From: Gracilaria domingensis
Lineage: Eukaryota; Rhodophyta; Florideophyceae; Gracilariales; Gracilariaceae
Direction of reading: 5' to 3'
Assembly: GCA_022539475.1 (NCBI GenBank)
Contig: VCMS01000292.1
Coordinates: 18,330 to 82,329, forward strand
DNA length: 64,000 nt
Made by a program: the position numbers and the translations under genes. Numbering within the stretch: the first letter of the stretch is position 1; every line of letters starts with the position of its first letter. The notes below the pieces were generated by a model. That model did not search any database. It worked only from the letters and a program-made list of their open reading frames with translations, and had not been told where the DNA came from. Below, one piece after another: positions 1 to 9,251 of the stretch.

Positions 1-21
1 TGATGAAGAGCAACTGACGGA

Positions 22-576
22 ATGGAATCTGTGGAGATTGTAACGGAAATGGGCGGTGTGGTGCTGAGTGGGGGTGGTAGTGGTGTTTCGGTTGAGGCGA
101 TTTCGAGCTTGCGGAATTCGTTGTCGGTATTGGGAGTGGAGATGAGAAATCATGTGTATGGGATAGTGGAGTGTGCGGGAAGGGAGGTTGGAGAGTTGCG
201 GGAGGAGAATAGGGTTCTGAACGAGAGGTTGGACGTGCTGGAGAAGGAGGTGAAGGAGCTGTGCAAGAGGCAAAGATTGGTGGAAGAGGAGAGGGTGAAA
301 GGAGGTGTGGAGGGAAAGACGGAGAAGGGAAGTGTGGGAAGGGTGGCGGTGCAGAAGGGGTCTCCTGTGACACCGAAGACAAAGGGTGGTGGGGTTGGGG
401 ATGGGAAGAGCCGTCTGAAGAAGAGGCGTAAGGAGATGAAGAAGGTGGTGGAGGAGGTGCCGCGGGAGGGAGTGGGAGCTCCGGTGGTGACTGGGTTTAG
501 GAGTGCGGCGGAGGTAGCGCGGACTGCGAAGGGGATTCTGAGGGGACAGGAGGAGAGAAGGATGGGAGGGATTTGA
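22..576 (+). CDS. Hypothetical coiled-coil protein with basic C-terminus
   Basis: An ATG-initiated ORF of 184 residues that I do not recognise. Residues about 50-92 are rich in Glu, Leu, Arg and Val with heptad-like spacing (GELREENRVLNERLDVLEKE), which predicts a coiled coil. The second half is low in complexity and very basic (KSRLKKRRKEMKK), as in nucleic-acid-binding or nuclear proteins. The coding strand is unusually rich in G and purines compared with the genes further right. It lies next to a truncated retroelement, so it could be the first ORF of another mobile element rather than a host gene. Only 21 bases precede the start, so a longer upstream exon cannot be excluded. Confidence 0.4.
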   Translation: MESVEIVTEMGGVVLSGGGSGVSVEAISSLRNSLSVLGVEMRNHVYGIVECAGREVGELREENRVLNERLDVLEKEVKELCKRQRLVEEERVKGGVEGKTEKGSVGRVAVQKGSPVTPKTKGGGVGDGKSRLKKRRKEMKKVVEEVPREGVGAPVVTGFRSAAEVARTAKGILRGQEERRMGGI

Positions 577-1017
577 AGCCGTTTTGGGGCGAGGCGGGTA
601 TACGAGAAGGGGGAGAGTTGTGCACCTGACTTCTACAAAATGAACGCGTGATGGGCGAGAAATGGGTAAATAGCGGGGGTGGTGTGGACTGGGAAGAAGT
701 GATGGGATGATTGAGGTGGGATGAGTTGCGATTGGCATTGCAACATGGGAGAAAATGGAAACGCAAACTAGCACGAGTGCAGTTTTGAGAGAGGGTCGCG
801 GAAAAGAGTGAATGGGGTGGTGCGGCGAAGTAGAACCTCTACAAAAACTAGGGGACCCAAGCACTAAACTGCGCGAAATGGAATTTAATATTCCAAAATT
901 TCTTAATTTTTTGAGTGCCAGCCTCTGCTACCCCCTCGCGCGCCCCAAATAGCCCCAAAACTAGCTTAGTTTCCAAAGCGAACAGACTATATTCCACTTT
1001 GCAGAACACAGACGTCG
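577..1017. other. Non-coding stretch left of chromovirus copy A
   Basis: No supportable gene. The purine-rich composition of the preceding ORF fades, followed by an AT-rich patch near 880-915. Homology to the chromovirus starts abruptly near 1018; sequence before that point does not resemble the matching part of copy B. The stretch may be the end of another, unrecognised mobile element that abuts the retroelement. Confidence 0.4.
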
Positions 1018-1041
1018 GTATCCGAGAAGGAGTGTCTCGCC

Positions 1042-4000
1042 ATGGTATGGGCTTTGCAGACTCTACGACCATATCTTATGGGTGTGCACTTTACCGTCAA
1101 TACGGATCATTCCGCCTTGCGTTGGTTAATGTCAGTCACGGAGCCTTCCGGACGCTTAATGCGTTGGCGTCTTCGGCTTGCCGAGTTTGACTACGAGGTC
1201 ACCTATAAGAAGGGTTGTTTAAACGCGCAAGCGGATGCTCTTTCACCTCTAGGAACTGAAGGTGAAGCTTTACCCCTCGATGACGAGGATGAAGATATCC
1301 CCTGTTTCCTCATGGAGGAGGGTGATGAAGACTACGACATCGTGTCGGACGACATCTGTGATGATTTGCTCGTCGCAGACGGTGAAGACCCGGAATCCGG
1401 TACATTCGTCCCCATTACTCCAGAAGAGCTGGTGCGGGAACAGCAATCTGACCCGTTCTGTACGAGGATACGCTCCCAAATTAATGGTGGTGCTAACATC
1501 CCGTTCGGGGTCAACACACAAGGTTACCTCGTCAGAGTGGTTCGTTCTACCCCACAGATTGTGGTTCCTCACTCCTTACAAACAAGGGTATTGCATCTCT
1601 CGCATCACTCGCGGATGGCTTCCCATCCGGGTGCTAAGCGGTTATACACGACACTGCGTCGGGATTTCTACTGGCCCGCGTTAGCGTTGGACTGCTACAC
1701 CACCGTGAAGGCGTGTACACATTGTGCTCGAGAGCGAGTTAAACAGCGTCGCCATGCGAAGAAACTAACACTTTTCCCCGCAAGGGCGCCGTTGGAGTTT
1801 ATTGCCATCGATATACTCGGCGAGTTCTTGCGTACTTCCCGAGGAAATCGGTTCTTACTCGTTATTACGGATAGATTCAGTAAGCTAGTCCGGACAGTTC
1901 CGTTGAAGTCGATTACAGCACGCAGTGTTGCAGAGGCATTCGTTCGCCATTGGGTTATGGTCTACGGTCCCCCGGTCAATCTCCTCTCAGATAATGGACC
2001 GCAGTTTACTGCACGTTTCTTCCAGGATGTCTGTCGGATACTCGACGTGAAGAATCTCTTCACGACGACGTATCATCCCCAATGCAATGGGCAAGTCGAA
2101 CGGTTTAACCGGACGATGCTCTCCGCGTTGCGGGCTTATACTGTTGAACACCCGAAAACTTGGGATCTCTACACGGATACCGTGACGTATGCGTATAATA
2201 CGCAAGTTCACAGAGTAACTGGTTTATCGCCCTTTGAGCTCGTGCTCTCACGGACACCACCGCCAGTTGCGGTTGAACCATCAGCAAAGCTGGATACGTC
2301 ACCGTCAATACGGGATCACTACTTGCAATGGAAGCAGTGGTTATCCGCAATGGTACCTGTCGCCAGGTCGTCAATGGCGAAAGCACAACACGCTTACAAG
2401 CGGAACTTTGATGCCCGGGTACGGAGACCACTACCGCCACTGAAAGTGGGAAACCTCGCCTTTGTCAGGAAGGAGTACTACAACCCTGAAAAGGAGCGGC
2501 GCCACAAGCTTTCACCCATCGCTGATGGTCCGTACCGCGTTGTCAGCGTGAACAAGGACACAGCCGTACTGGAAGTTGGTGACGCTCATGAGCGTTTCTC
2601 CCGCGATCGCGTGGTAAGAGGTCCAACCGTTCACACGGAAGTACTTTCGGACACACAGCAGGAAGCTGGACAGACAGAGAACCGAGGAACCTCGTCGCAG
2701 AACACTACACCCACTGTGGGGCTCCGTCACCCAACACGGGGTCTCGCAGATGTACCGATTATATCGTCGCAAGCCGAGGTATCGGAACATACACCGCTGG
2801 TGAAATCGCGTTTCACAGCGTCTGTTACACCGTCAACTGACGTGATGACTGCTCCCCGTAACGCTCCACCTAAGGAGGGGGAGGGGAATTCACGCGTTGT
2901 CGCGGAGAGTGAGTCACCGGTGTCGCTACCGTCGCAGCACCGTGATTCACGGGAAAGTAATGAAGCAGAGGCAGAGTCGCCTCAGGACACCGTCGAAGAC
3001 GTAGTTGCTACGGACACCACTGTCAGTGGGAAGGATCACCCGCTGTCGCGTGTTGAAGTCGCGAAGGACGCGCCGCAGTCGGCCGCTGTCGCGCAGAACT
3101 CTGCGGAGGATACACAACCTTCCACGAAGGATCGCGACCTTCAGGAAGGACACCGCACGCAACGAACGGACTCAAGGTTGTCCCAGGATACTGGTATTGC
3201 TCACCCATCTGGGGAATTGTCACAGGAACACGCGCCCATCGTCGCACGGACGCAGGACGCGGAGCATGCTCTCGTTCGCGAAGTTTCCACGGCAAGGCCG
3301 GAAGTTGATCAAGAACACCCGACTTCTCGGCAGAGCAAGGCTACAGCGAAGCTGGATACTGTATCACGGAGTATTCCGGACGCGCAGTCGCCGCACTCCG
3401 CCGCTGACGACCGCCGCAAACCGCCTTCGCAGGCGCGCTGTAGGGTAGTCACGGCAGATCCCGGTATCGTTGACACTGCAGAGCAGGAAGAAGAGAAGAC
3501 GCTCGCTGAAGCGAAGATCAAGCACCCCGGTTCGGGTAATGGTAGTGTACCGTTGCACCCAGCTTTGGGGAAGTCGCAAGTCGCACGTCATGACGTTTCG
3601 ATAAGTCATGACGGCGCACCGCTCGCTGGAGATACGGATTACAGCCCTGATTTAGGGAAAACGCACACTGCATCTGCAGGAGCGCTTGCGCACCACAAAT
3701 CTTGGGGTGCGCAGCGCGCGCCACACAATGGGCCAATCACAACTCGTGGCAGTGCCACCACCGCGAAACGTCGCGTGTCGTCACGTGAACCGGCACGTGC
3801 CGTGGTGAACAATCCGCCTCCGCGTTCGCCTTCACCGTCAAGACGGGAACTGCCGCATGAACTAGCCGTTCGCGGACCCGCCGAAGCGGCGAAGCTGCTT
3901 GAGAAGACCCGGATTCCGGAAGCGACCACTCAGCGGAGGACACACTTACCGCCGAAGGCGTCAGGAGAAACTCACAGCACCGCTGGTGACTATGTAACGG

Positions 4001-4263
4001 CACCGCCGCGACACGCTGACGACCCTTCGCAGGAAGAGCTCGAGCGAGGAGTTTACTCGAAAGAGTTCGTTGTCGACCACATAGTGGGGCACAGTTGGAA
4101 CCCGAAGGGGTATGTTCAGTACCAGGTACGCTGGTATGGCTATCCGCCGTCGCGGGACTCGGACGAACCCGTGGAGCACCTACCCCGATCGAAGATCGTG
4201 CAGTACCACCGTCGTACTAACACGGCGTTGCCGGCTAATCTACATCAAGCGATGGTCGGTTAA
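1042..4263 (+). CDS. Chromovirus pol, 3' part: RNase H end, integrase, chromodomain
   Basis: Reading frame of the 5'-truncated element A. It opens inside RNase H (VNTDHSALRWLM). Next come the integrase HHCC zinc-binding module (LHLSHHSRMASHPGAKRLY, then CTHCARER), the integrase core (DILGEFL, DNGPQF, then the Glu in GQVERFNR), and roughly 450 residues of Ser/Thr/Asp-rich spacer with little predicted structure. The last 60 residues form a chromodomain (EFVVDHIVGHSWN, QYQVRWYGYPPS). The integrase inserts element cDNA, and chromodomains of this lineage bind histone marks to guide insertion. The unusually long spacer between integrase and chromodomain is shared with copy B. Treated as a fossil. 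Confidence 0.9.
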   Translation: MVWALQTLRPYLMGVHFTVNTDHSALRWLMSVTEPSGRLMRWRLRLAEFDYEVTYKKGCLNAQADALSPLGTEGEALPLDDEDEDIPCFLMEEGDEDYDIVSDDICDDLLVADGEDPESGTFVPITPEELVREQQSDPFCTRIRSQINGGANIPFGVNTQGYLVRVVRSTPQIVVPHSLQTRVLHLSHHSRMASHPGAKRLYTTLRRDFYWPALALDCYTTVKACTHCARERVKQRRHAKKLTLFPARAPLEFIAIDILGEFLRTSRGNRFLLVITDRFSKLVRTVPLKSITARSVAEAFVRHWVMVYGPPVNLLSDNGPQFTARFFQDVCRILDVKNLFTTTYHPQCNGQVERFNRTMLSALRAYTVEHPKTWDLYTDTVTYAYNTQVHRVTGLSPFELVLSRTPPPVAVEPSAKLDTSPSIRDHYLQWKQWLSAMVPVARSSMAKAQHAYKRNFDARVRRPLPPLKVGNLAFVRKEYYNPEKERRHKLSPIADGPYRVVSVNKDTAVLEVGDAHERFSRDRVVRGPTVHTEVLSDTQQEAGQTENRGTSSQNTTPTVGLRHPTRGLADVPIISSQAEVSEHTPLVKSRFTASVTPSTDVMTAPRNAPPKEGEGNSRVVAESESPVSLPSQHRDSRESNEAEAESPQDTVEDVVATDTTVSGKDHPLSRVEVAKDAPQSAAVAQNSAEDTQPSTKDRDLQEGHRTQRTDSRLSQDTGIAHPSGELSQEHAPIVARTQDAEHALVREVSTARPEVDQEHPTSRQSKATAKLDTVSRSIPDAQSPHSAADDRRKPPSQARCRVVTADPGIVDTAEQEEEKTLAEAKIKHPGSGNGSVPLHPALGKSQVARHDVSISHDGAPLAGDTDYSPDLGKTHTASAGALAHHKSWGAQRAPHNGPITTRGSATTAKRRVSSREPARAVVNNPPPRSPSPSRRELPHELAVRGPAEAAKLLEKTRIPEATTQRRTHLPPKASGETHSTAGDYVTAPPRHADDPSQEELERGVYSKEFVVDHIVGHSWNPKGYVQYQVRWYGYPPSRDSDEPVEHLPRSKIVQYHRRTNTALPANLHQAMVG

Positions 4264-4437
4264 CACACGTCGCTGGAGACGGAAGCTTATCGCGTACCGC
4301 GCACGAACGGTTCTACGAACCACAACACTCAATCGAGGAACGCTGCGACAACCTCCAGAGGAGTACTGTACCGCTACTCGCGTGGTGAGGAGACACTCTA
4401 TTGAGAGGACAGTTGAAGTTCGAATAGTAACGCCCTC

Positions 4438-4735
4438 AGGAAGAGGAGAAGTTAAGAAGCACTCGCAAGAGGAAGAAGACTCTATGAAGAGGAAAAGGAA
4501 GCTCAGAAGAGGAAGAAGCACTCGCAAGAGGAAGAAGACTCTATGAAGAGGAAAAGGAAGCTCAGAAGAGGAAGAAGCACTCGCAAGAGGAAGAAGACTC
4601 TATGAAGAGGAAAAGGAAGCTCAGAAGAGAAGAAGCACTCGTAAGAGGAAGATGAACTCGTAAGAGGAAGAAGCACTCGTAAGAGGAAGAAGCACTCGTA
4701 AGAGGAAGATCACCCCGGAAGGGAGAAGTTAAGAA
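4438..4735 (+). repeat. Purine-rich 59-base minisatellite in the chromovirus 3' region
   Basis: Three near-perfect 59-base units begin at 4456, 4515 and 4574. They are followed by shorter degenerate units built on AGAGGAAGAAGCACTCGT. The strand is almost pure A/G apart from CTC and CACTCG islands. It lies between the convergent ends of pol (4263) and the antisense gene (4893). Copy B carries only about one 59-base unit at the matching place (54230-54420), so copy number has changed since the copies separated. Confidence 0.85.
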
Positions 4736-4892
4736 GTATACACCTTGGAAGAAGGGAAGAAGTCTTGAGATCAAGAGAAGTTCACAGTTTACTGGTCAAT
4801 GTTACTATGTTGTGGCTCGCTAGTCGAGCACACAACGGCCAAGTTATTGGGTATCAGCTAGGAAGGACTCCCTAGAGGAGAAGCTGCACGAG

Positions 4893-6938
4893 TTACTCGG
4901 ATTCCTGCTGGTCTCCAGCGTTCGCAAGCTGCGCAATTAGCGCGTCGCGCATCTGCGAGACGTCGCCAGATGTCGAGTCGGAGATACCAGCCTCGCTGAG
5001 GAATTGAGCTATCACGGCAGCCCGTGCTTCGTCGGTAAGTCCCGCGTTCGCGGCTTCGTTCGGCGTAGCCGACGCCGCCATCGCAGGCGAAGCAACATTC
5101 TCCGCTGGAGTCGGAACCGCCACAGGCGTAGGAACAGGAGCCACTACGGGCCCAGGAGCCGCTAGAGGCGCAGAGGGAACATTCACCGGAGTCGAGAAGA
5201 TCGCGTCGACACCCGCTTGGGGACCTGGCACTGCTGAAGCAGGTACTGCCCCCTCCACCGGAGCTGCTGCGAAGTTGTCATCGCCATAGTCGTCACCGTC
5301 ATCGGGAGCGTCATCAACCATGATGTTTTGATCCCCGACAGGGTGAAAGAACTCATCAGTCATGATGAAACCCGTTGGGTGCCCCGGAGGGATGACTCGC
5401 TCGGCATTCCGAAGAAGTTCCGCCTCGGCGTTGGTAATCGGCACCCGTGTCCAGGGGTCGTAGTAGATGTAATCACCCGACAGTGGGGACCTGCGACCCG
5501 GAGACCGGTCAATGGCAAGATCGCCTTCGTCGCGCGCGCTCTGCGAACGAGGAACCTGGTTCCAGTCGACTCCATCAATCACTCGCAAGAGGCACATGAC
5601 TTCCGAGAAGTTTCCATTACCGCCAAGCGGGATAGTGAGATCCAAGGCTCGGATGAGTTGCCGCAAGCGCGGGGGAATGAACCACAGTCGATACTGGTCA
5701 TATACCTCGTTGAGGAGATACACCGCTGTTCGCGCCGCCCACTCCGTGAGGACAACGCTCCACCATCCCGTAAACGGGTTTGTCACGAGCCTACTACCCA
5801 CATACGTGAGACAGGGGGGGAGTTCCACGTAACAGCCACGGCAGACCTCCACGGACGCCCACACAAAGGGGAGAGGAACATATCTCCCACGCATGTGGCG
5901 CGGACGAATCCGGTTTGACTCCGTGTTTTGATACGGGATAAGGTAACCCCATCGGGAGCGGGCACGTCGTTCGGGACGGATCATTGTTTGAAGGTAGTTG
6001 GACCGCGGTACGCGTGGGAGATATCGAAATTCTGCACGCAGAAGCGGACGGGTCCAGCACAGGAGATCCTGGTGAACGGGGACGTTCTGGTAACGCTCCA
6101 CCACACCGGCGAGCCGGGCAAGATTCTCTCCATATTGGATTTCGCCGAGTGTTCGGAAGAAGGCCACGTCGAAACGGAAGTTCGCCGGAATCGGGCGCTC
6201 TGAGTACGTGCGAAACATGCGCATGTGCGCTACGCGAACCATGGCCGCTCGGGCGGAGTTGTGCGACTGACCACGATGGTGGACGAGCGCGTTGGTAGGC
6301 ACGGTAATCCGGTAATGCCAGTCGAACGTCACCGTCATCCAGACGTGCACGCCTCCTGGGAGGTGACCACTGCCATCGGCATACGCCTCGACGAGGGAAC
6401 GATTGGTCACGCCTTGCGGATGAAACCACGGAGCCCGTAAGAACGGTGTGGGATTGCTGCGAGGGTCGACGTTGTCGAGTTCGTCATACGACGCCCACGC
6501 GCCCGCATACGGGTTGACTACCGGTTGGACCGGAACAGCAGGAGCGATCCAGTTCCACTGCGGTACAGACGCCGGGGGCGGAAGTTGACCACCCGTCTGG
6601 GGAAGAGGAGCCGTGTGAAATCCCGGATTGACCGGTTGCGGAAACGGAACGCCAGCGGAAGACGGCTGTGAGAGAGGCACTCCAGAGGAGGAAGGGTGTG
6701 AAGGCCCAGCGAAACCACCAACGTATTGGTTCTGAGACCCGCCAGGCGGTTGGTTGCTACCCTGATTCGGGTTCGGCATCGCGGGAAGCGCGCGAGGAAG
6801 AGACGAAAGCGCTGGAAGCGAGAGAGAAGGGAGAGCGCGCCGAGGTATCGGAGGAGACACTACCGCAGTACGCGTGGAGAGGGGTGGACCGGAGTCGCCG
6901 TTAGAAGAGACCGGGGAGGCCGGATTGGAGACCGTCAT
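4893..6938 (-). CDS. Antisense accessory gene of chromovirus A, function unknown
   Basis: A long ORF on the strand opposite pol, directly inside the 3' LTR. The first ATG of the frame is at 6938 (MTVSNPASPVSS), giving about 681 residues; the frame is also open a little further upstream. The N-terminal 170 residues are Pro/Ser/Gln/Gly-rich. A central folded-looking block of about 330 residues follows (APWFHPQGV, FFRTLGEIQYGENLA, LLRAEFRYL, ARSRWGYLIPY, YVELPPCLTYVGSRL, SPGRRSPLSGDYIYYDPW). The C-terminus is acidic, then Ala/Pro/Val-rich. There is no signal peptide, membrane segment or zinc finger, so it is not envelope-like. The central block is conserved in the diverged element C (62343 onward). 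No family recognised. Confidence 0.8.
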   Translation of the reverse strand: MTVSNPASPVSSNGDSGPPLSTRTAVVSPPIPRRALPSLSLPALSSLPRALPAMPNPNQGSNQPPGGSQNQYVGGFAGPSHPSSSGVPLSQPSSAGVPFPQPVNPGFHTAPLPQTGGQLPPPASVPQWNWIAPAVPVQPVVNPYAGAWASYDELDNVDPRSNPTPFLRAPWFHPQGVTNRSLVEAYADGSGHLPGGVHVWMTVTFDWHYRITVPTNALVHHRGQSHNSARAAMVRVAHMRMFRTYSERPIPANFRFDVAFFRTLGEIQYGENLARLAGVVERYQNVPVHQDLLCWTRPLLRAEFRYLPRVPRSNYLQTMIRPERRARSRWGYLIPYQNTESNRIRPRHMRGRYVPLPFVWASVEVCRGCYVELPPCLTYVGSRLVTNPFTGWWSVVLTEWAARTAVYLLNEVYDQYRLWFIPPRLRQLIRALDLTIPLGGNGNFSEVMCLLRVIDGVDWNQVPRSQSARDEGDLAIDRSPGRRSPLSGDYIYYDPWTRVPITNAEAELLRNAERVIPPGHPTGFIMTDEFFHPVGDQNIMVDDAPDDGDDYGDDNFAAAPVEGAVPASAVPGPQAGVDAIFSTPVNVPSAPLAAPGPVVAPVPTPVAVPTPAENVASPAMAASATPNEAANAGLTDEARAAVIAQFLSEAGISDSTSGDVSQMRDALIAQLANAGDQQESE

Positions 6939-6944
6939 GCCGAC

Positions 6945-6953
6945 GTGCTTAAA
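6945..6953 (-). promoter_or_regulatory. TATA-like box before the antisense gene
   Basis: On the minus strand, GTGTATTTAAGCACG lies a few bases upstream of the antisense start codon (6938) and 60-70 bases inside the LTR. The same element is present in copy B just before 53087. It suggests that the antisense gene has its own promoter rather than depending on the LTR; this is inference. Confidence 0.4.
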
Positions 6954-7003
6954 TACACTCCAGAGGAGGAAAACGAAATCGCTCGCGTGGTCGTCTCGCA
7001 CCC

Positions 7004-7017
7004 TAAGGAGGGGGAAA
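7004..7017 (+). other. Polypurine tract of chromovirus A
   Basis: The run AAGGAGGGGGAAA directly precedes the TG that opens the 3' LTR. This is the expected plus-strand primer site. The same tract, reverse-complemented, abuts the LTR-type ends of copy B (53008-53020) and element C (62264-62277). Confidence 0.85.
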
Positions 7018-7833
7018 TGTAGTGCAACGCGATTGCGGGACTCCTTCGCTGATGCGATTCATAACATGCACGGCGATGCCGGGAGGTGGTGGCACACAGT
7101 ATGAGTAACTGGTGAGATCAGCCCATTCTTGGGTATACTTAATATTAGAATTAGTGTTATGAGGCGCACGGCTTAGCCGGTGGGTCACACACGTGTGGGA
7201 AGTTTGCACCCATTAGTTGGGGTATTTTAGATGTTTATTCTAGATATTTTCGCTACACCGCTTGACAGTGGGTTGGCACTCTACACTACTTAGTAGGTTG
7301 AGCTGCACCCATTGTCGGGGAAGTAAACGAACCAACCGAGTGTTCGGCTCTGATGTTTCACCCTTGGTGACCGATATCCTCCTCCCGGAGAGTCGGCACC
7401 TTGTGCAGGGCTCATCATCCGCCTCGCGGCATCATTAACACCACTACCGCTTTCGCGTGTTTACTTTGTGTGTGTTTTCTTTATTTCTGTCCCTGTTATA
7501 CAGGTAGCACTACTTGGTGTACCGGTGCATACCGTTGGTGGCTCGACACACTCGCGTGGGCTATTACCGCTCTCGCGTGTCATCGCCACACTCGTGGGTA
7601 CCGCGTGCTACGCACGTGACGCTACTGCCGACTTGTGTCGTGTGTTCTCTACCGCTGGACGCTTCTTCTTCGCCGCTTCGCTCTCTCCATTACTTGGGAA
7701 GGGTCGACCCCGGTCTTACACCCGGCATTGCCGTATCGTACCTGTGGGAGCGCTTTACTGCTGTGCTCGCCTCTTGAGAGAGGGTCTGAACCGCCTTTGC
7801 GTGTCTTTCCCCATCGCTGGGTTTTGCACAACA
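7018..7833 (+). repeat. 3' LTR of chromovirus A (816 bases)
   Basis: It starts TGTAGTGCAACG right after the polypurine tract and ends TTTTGCACAACA. The same 816 bases, reverse-complemented, occur at 52192-53007 with few differences, which defines both ends. The second half is rich in pyrimidine and CG motifs and may be the leader (R-U5). The sequence after 7833 differs from that flanking copy B. Confidence 0.92.
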
Positions 7834-8275
7834 CTGCGGACCCGGCTCGTTCGCCTGAGCCACCGTTGACCTCATAAACAAAGGTATGTAGGAGGGACCC
7901 CGAAAATACTATCGTTGACGGCAACCTCCGCGCATGAAGATAACATATCATAGAGGCCTTTTTTTCTCACGTCTCTGCAGAGTAGGATATATTGGTCAAT
8001 AGGATAGAAAAGAAGAGGAGAATAGAAGTTCACATATGCTCATGTTAATCCTGGAGCTGGTGCCCACTGCCTGTGGTTTTCTCAAAAAGTAACTACAACT
8101 TATTACAGAGCAATTCCACATCTTGATATCCCTTTGCTCGTCATTCGGAAACGTTACACATCATGAGCTGTTGTAACCTTGTCAACTGGGCGAGATGCTT
8201 CGATAATTATTTCTTCAACTGGACTCCGGGCAAGATGCTCGAGAAGGATGGCTCGAATGTCGAATGTATAGACTC

Positions 8276-8283
8276 TATATAAG
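8276..8283 (+). promoter_or_regulatory. TATA box of the nuclease-like locus
   Basis: TATATAAG lies 105 bases before the ATG at 8388, the same spacing class as boxes before several other genes in this window. Confidence 0.55.
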
Positions 8284-8387
8284 AAGCGTCGTTTGCTCCC
8301 CAGGGTTCTATCTCCTTGTCTTCCCAACACATCCCGCATCATCTCAGAACTCATCTGATAAGAAAGTTGCTGCTCTCAACTTTTGAC

Positions 8388-9251
8388 ATGATGCCCTTCT
8401 CTCTCCAAGCCTTTTTGGCAGCTCTCATTCTGTCCCTTTCCGTTGTGAGTGGGATTAGTATTTCCGATTCACTCCTCGTGGCGGCGGATAGCATCAAAAC
8501 AGATGTTATTCAGAAGGACATTCATTCAGGAAGTGTGCGCCAGAAAGCTGCGTTTGATGGCTCTGCTTTTGGAGAAGATAGCGGCCTCGATCTTTTCAAT
8601 ACGTCTATGCGGTTGGCTAGATGTGCAACTTTCAATGACCAAAACAACATAAACAGCTTCAACGCAGCGAACATCGCCAACACAGGTGCCACGATTACAT
8701 ACACGGCTGGTAGGAACAACAATGGTGTAAATCCGTTCCAAGTCCAGGCAACGCAAACTACCATTCGTGTGACACAAACCAGTTACGATGCTCGACTAGG
8801 CTCAGGTCCATACAACGACGGAACCCCGCCGGGTTGACACGCAATGCTTAACCAAGTAGGAGGGGATGTTAATGGTGTTCATCGCGGACATCTCGGGCCA
8901 ACCCGCCTCGGAGGATCAGGTCTTGATGTTCGAAACATTGTGGCGATGTATCAGCGTGTGAATATCCGCCATCTCGCAATTTGGGAAAGAATGGTGAACG
9001 CCGCTTTCGACAATCAACTCGTTCCGGAGCCCGACTGCATTGACTATCGTTGCATCGCCTACTACACGGAGGGTAGGGATAGTCCGAGCAGTATTCGTTC
9101 TTCGGCATGGCTGATTCGCAACGGTAATCGACGATTATGGTTTGATGTGCAAATTCCCAATGAGCCCTTCAATTCTGGGGCGGCAACGGACATTCACTGG
9201 GACGACACGGCTAATATGTTCCCAACATTGAACCACCGTGGACGCCCGTAA
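8388..9251 (+). pseudogene. Secreted DNA/RNA non-specific nuclease-like locus, apparently broken
   Basis: The first codons (MMPFSLQAFLAALILSLSVV) form a clear signal peptide, so the ancestral product was secreted. A later stretch (RGHLGPTRLGGSGLDVRNIV, then MYQRVN) matches the catalytic region of DNA/RNA non-specific endonucleases of the beta-beta-alpha metal type. In that family RGHL carries the general-base His and a downstream Asn binds the metal. The locus looks interrupted, with about one break, so I treat it as a fossil gene and give no reading of it as a single protein. Relatives are secreted nucleases for nutrition or defence, and in bacteria also toxins. Family assignment rests on the motif only. 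Confidence 0.55.

Larger units (their letters stand above)
1018..7833 (+). mobile_element. Ty3/gypsy chromovirus copy A, truncated at its 5' side
   Basis: Fossil LTR retroelement with coding strand plus. It keeps the end of RNase H, integrase, a long linker, a chromodomain, a purine-rich minisatellite, an antisense gene and the 3' LTR. Gag, protease and reverse transcriptase are absent, and the left edge at about 1018 falls in the RNase H region when compared with copy B. What remains looks open. It is nearly identical to copy B (52192-61679), LTR included, so both are recent relatives. The chromodomain at the end of pol places it among the chromoviruses, a Ty3/gypsy lineage that targets chromatin. 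Confidence 0.9.

Noticed and set aside
5328-5918. 196-codon plus-strand frame inside chromovirus A
   Set aside because: Lies opposite the conserved block of the antisense gene and has no conserved counterpart of its own.
4893-6938. Antisense retroelement gene as an envelope gene
   Set aside because: No signal peptide, membrane anchor or fusion-like segment, and it is on the opposite strand to gag and pol.
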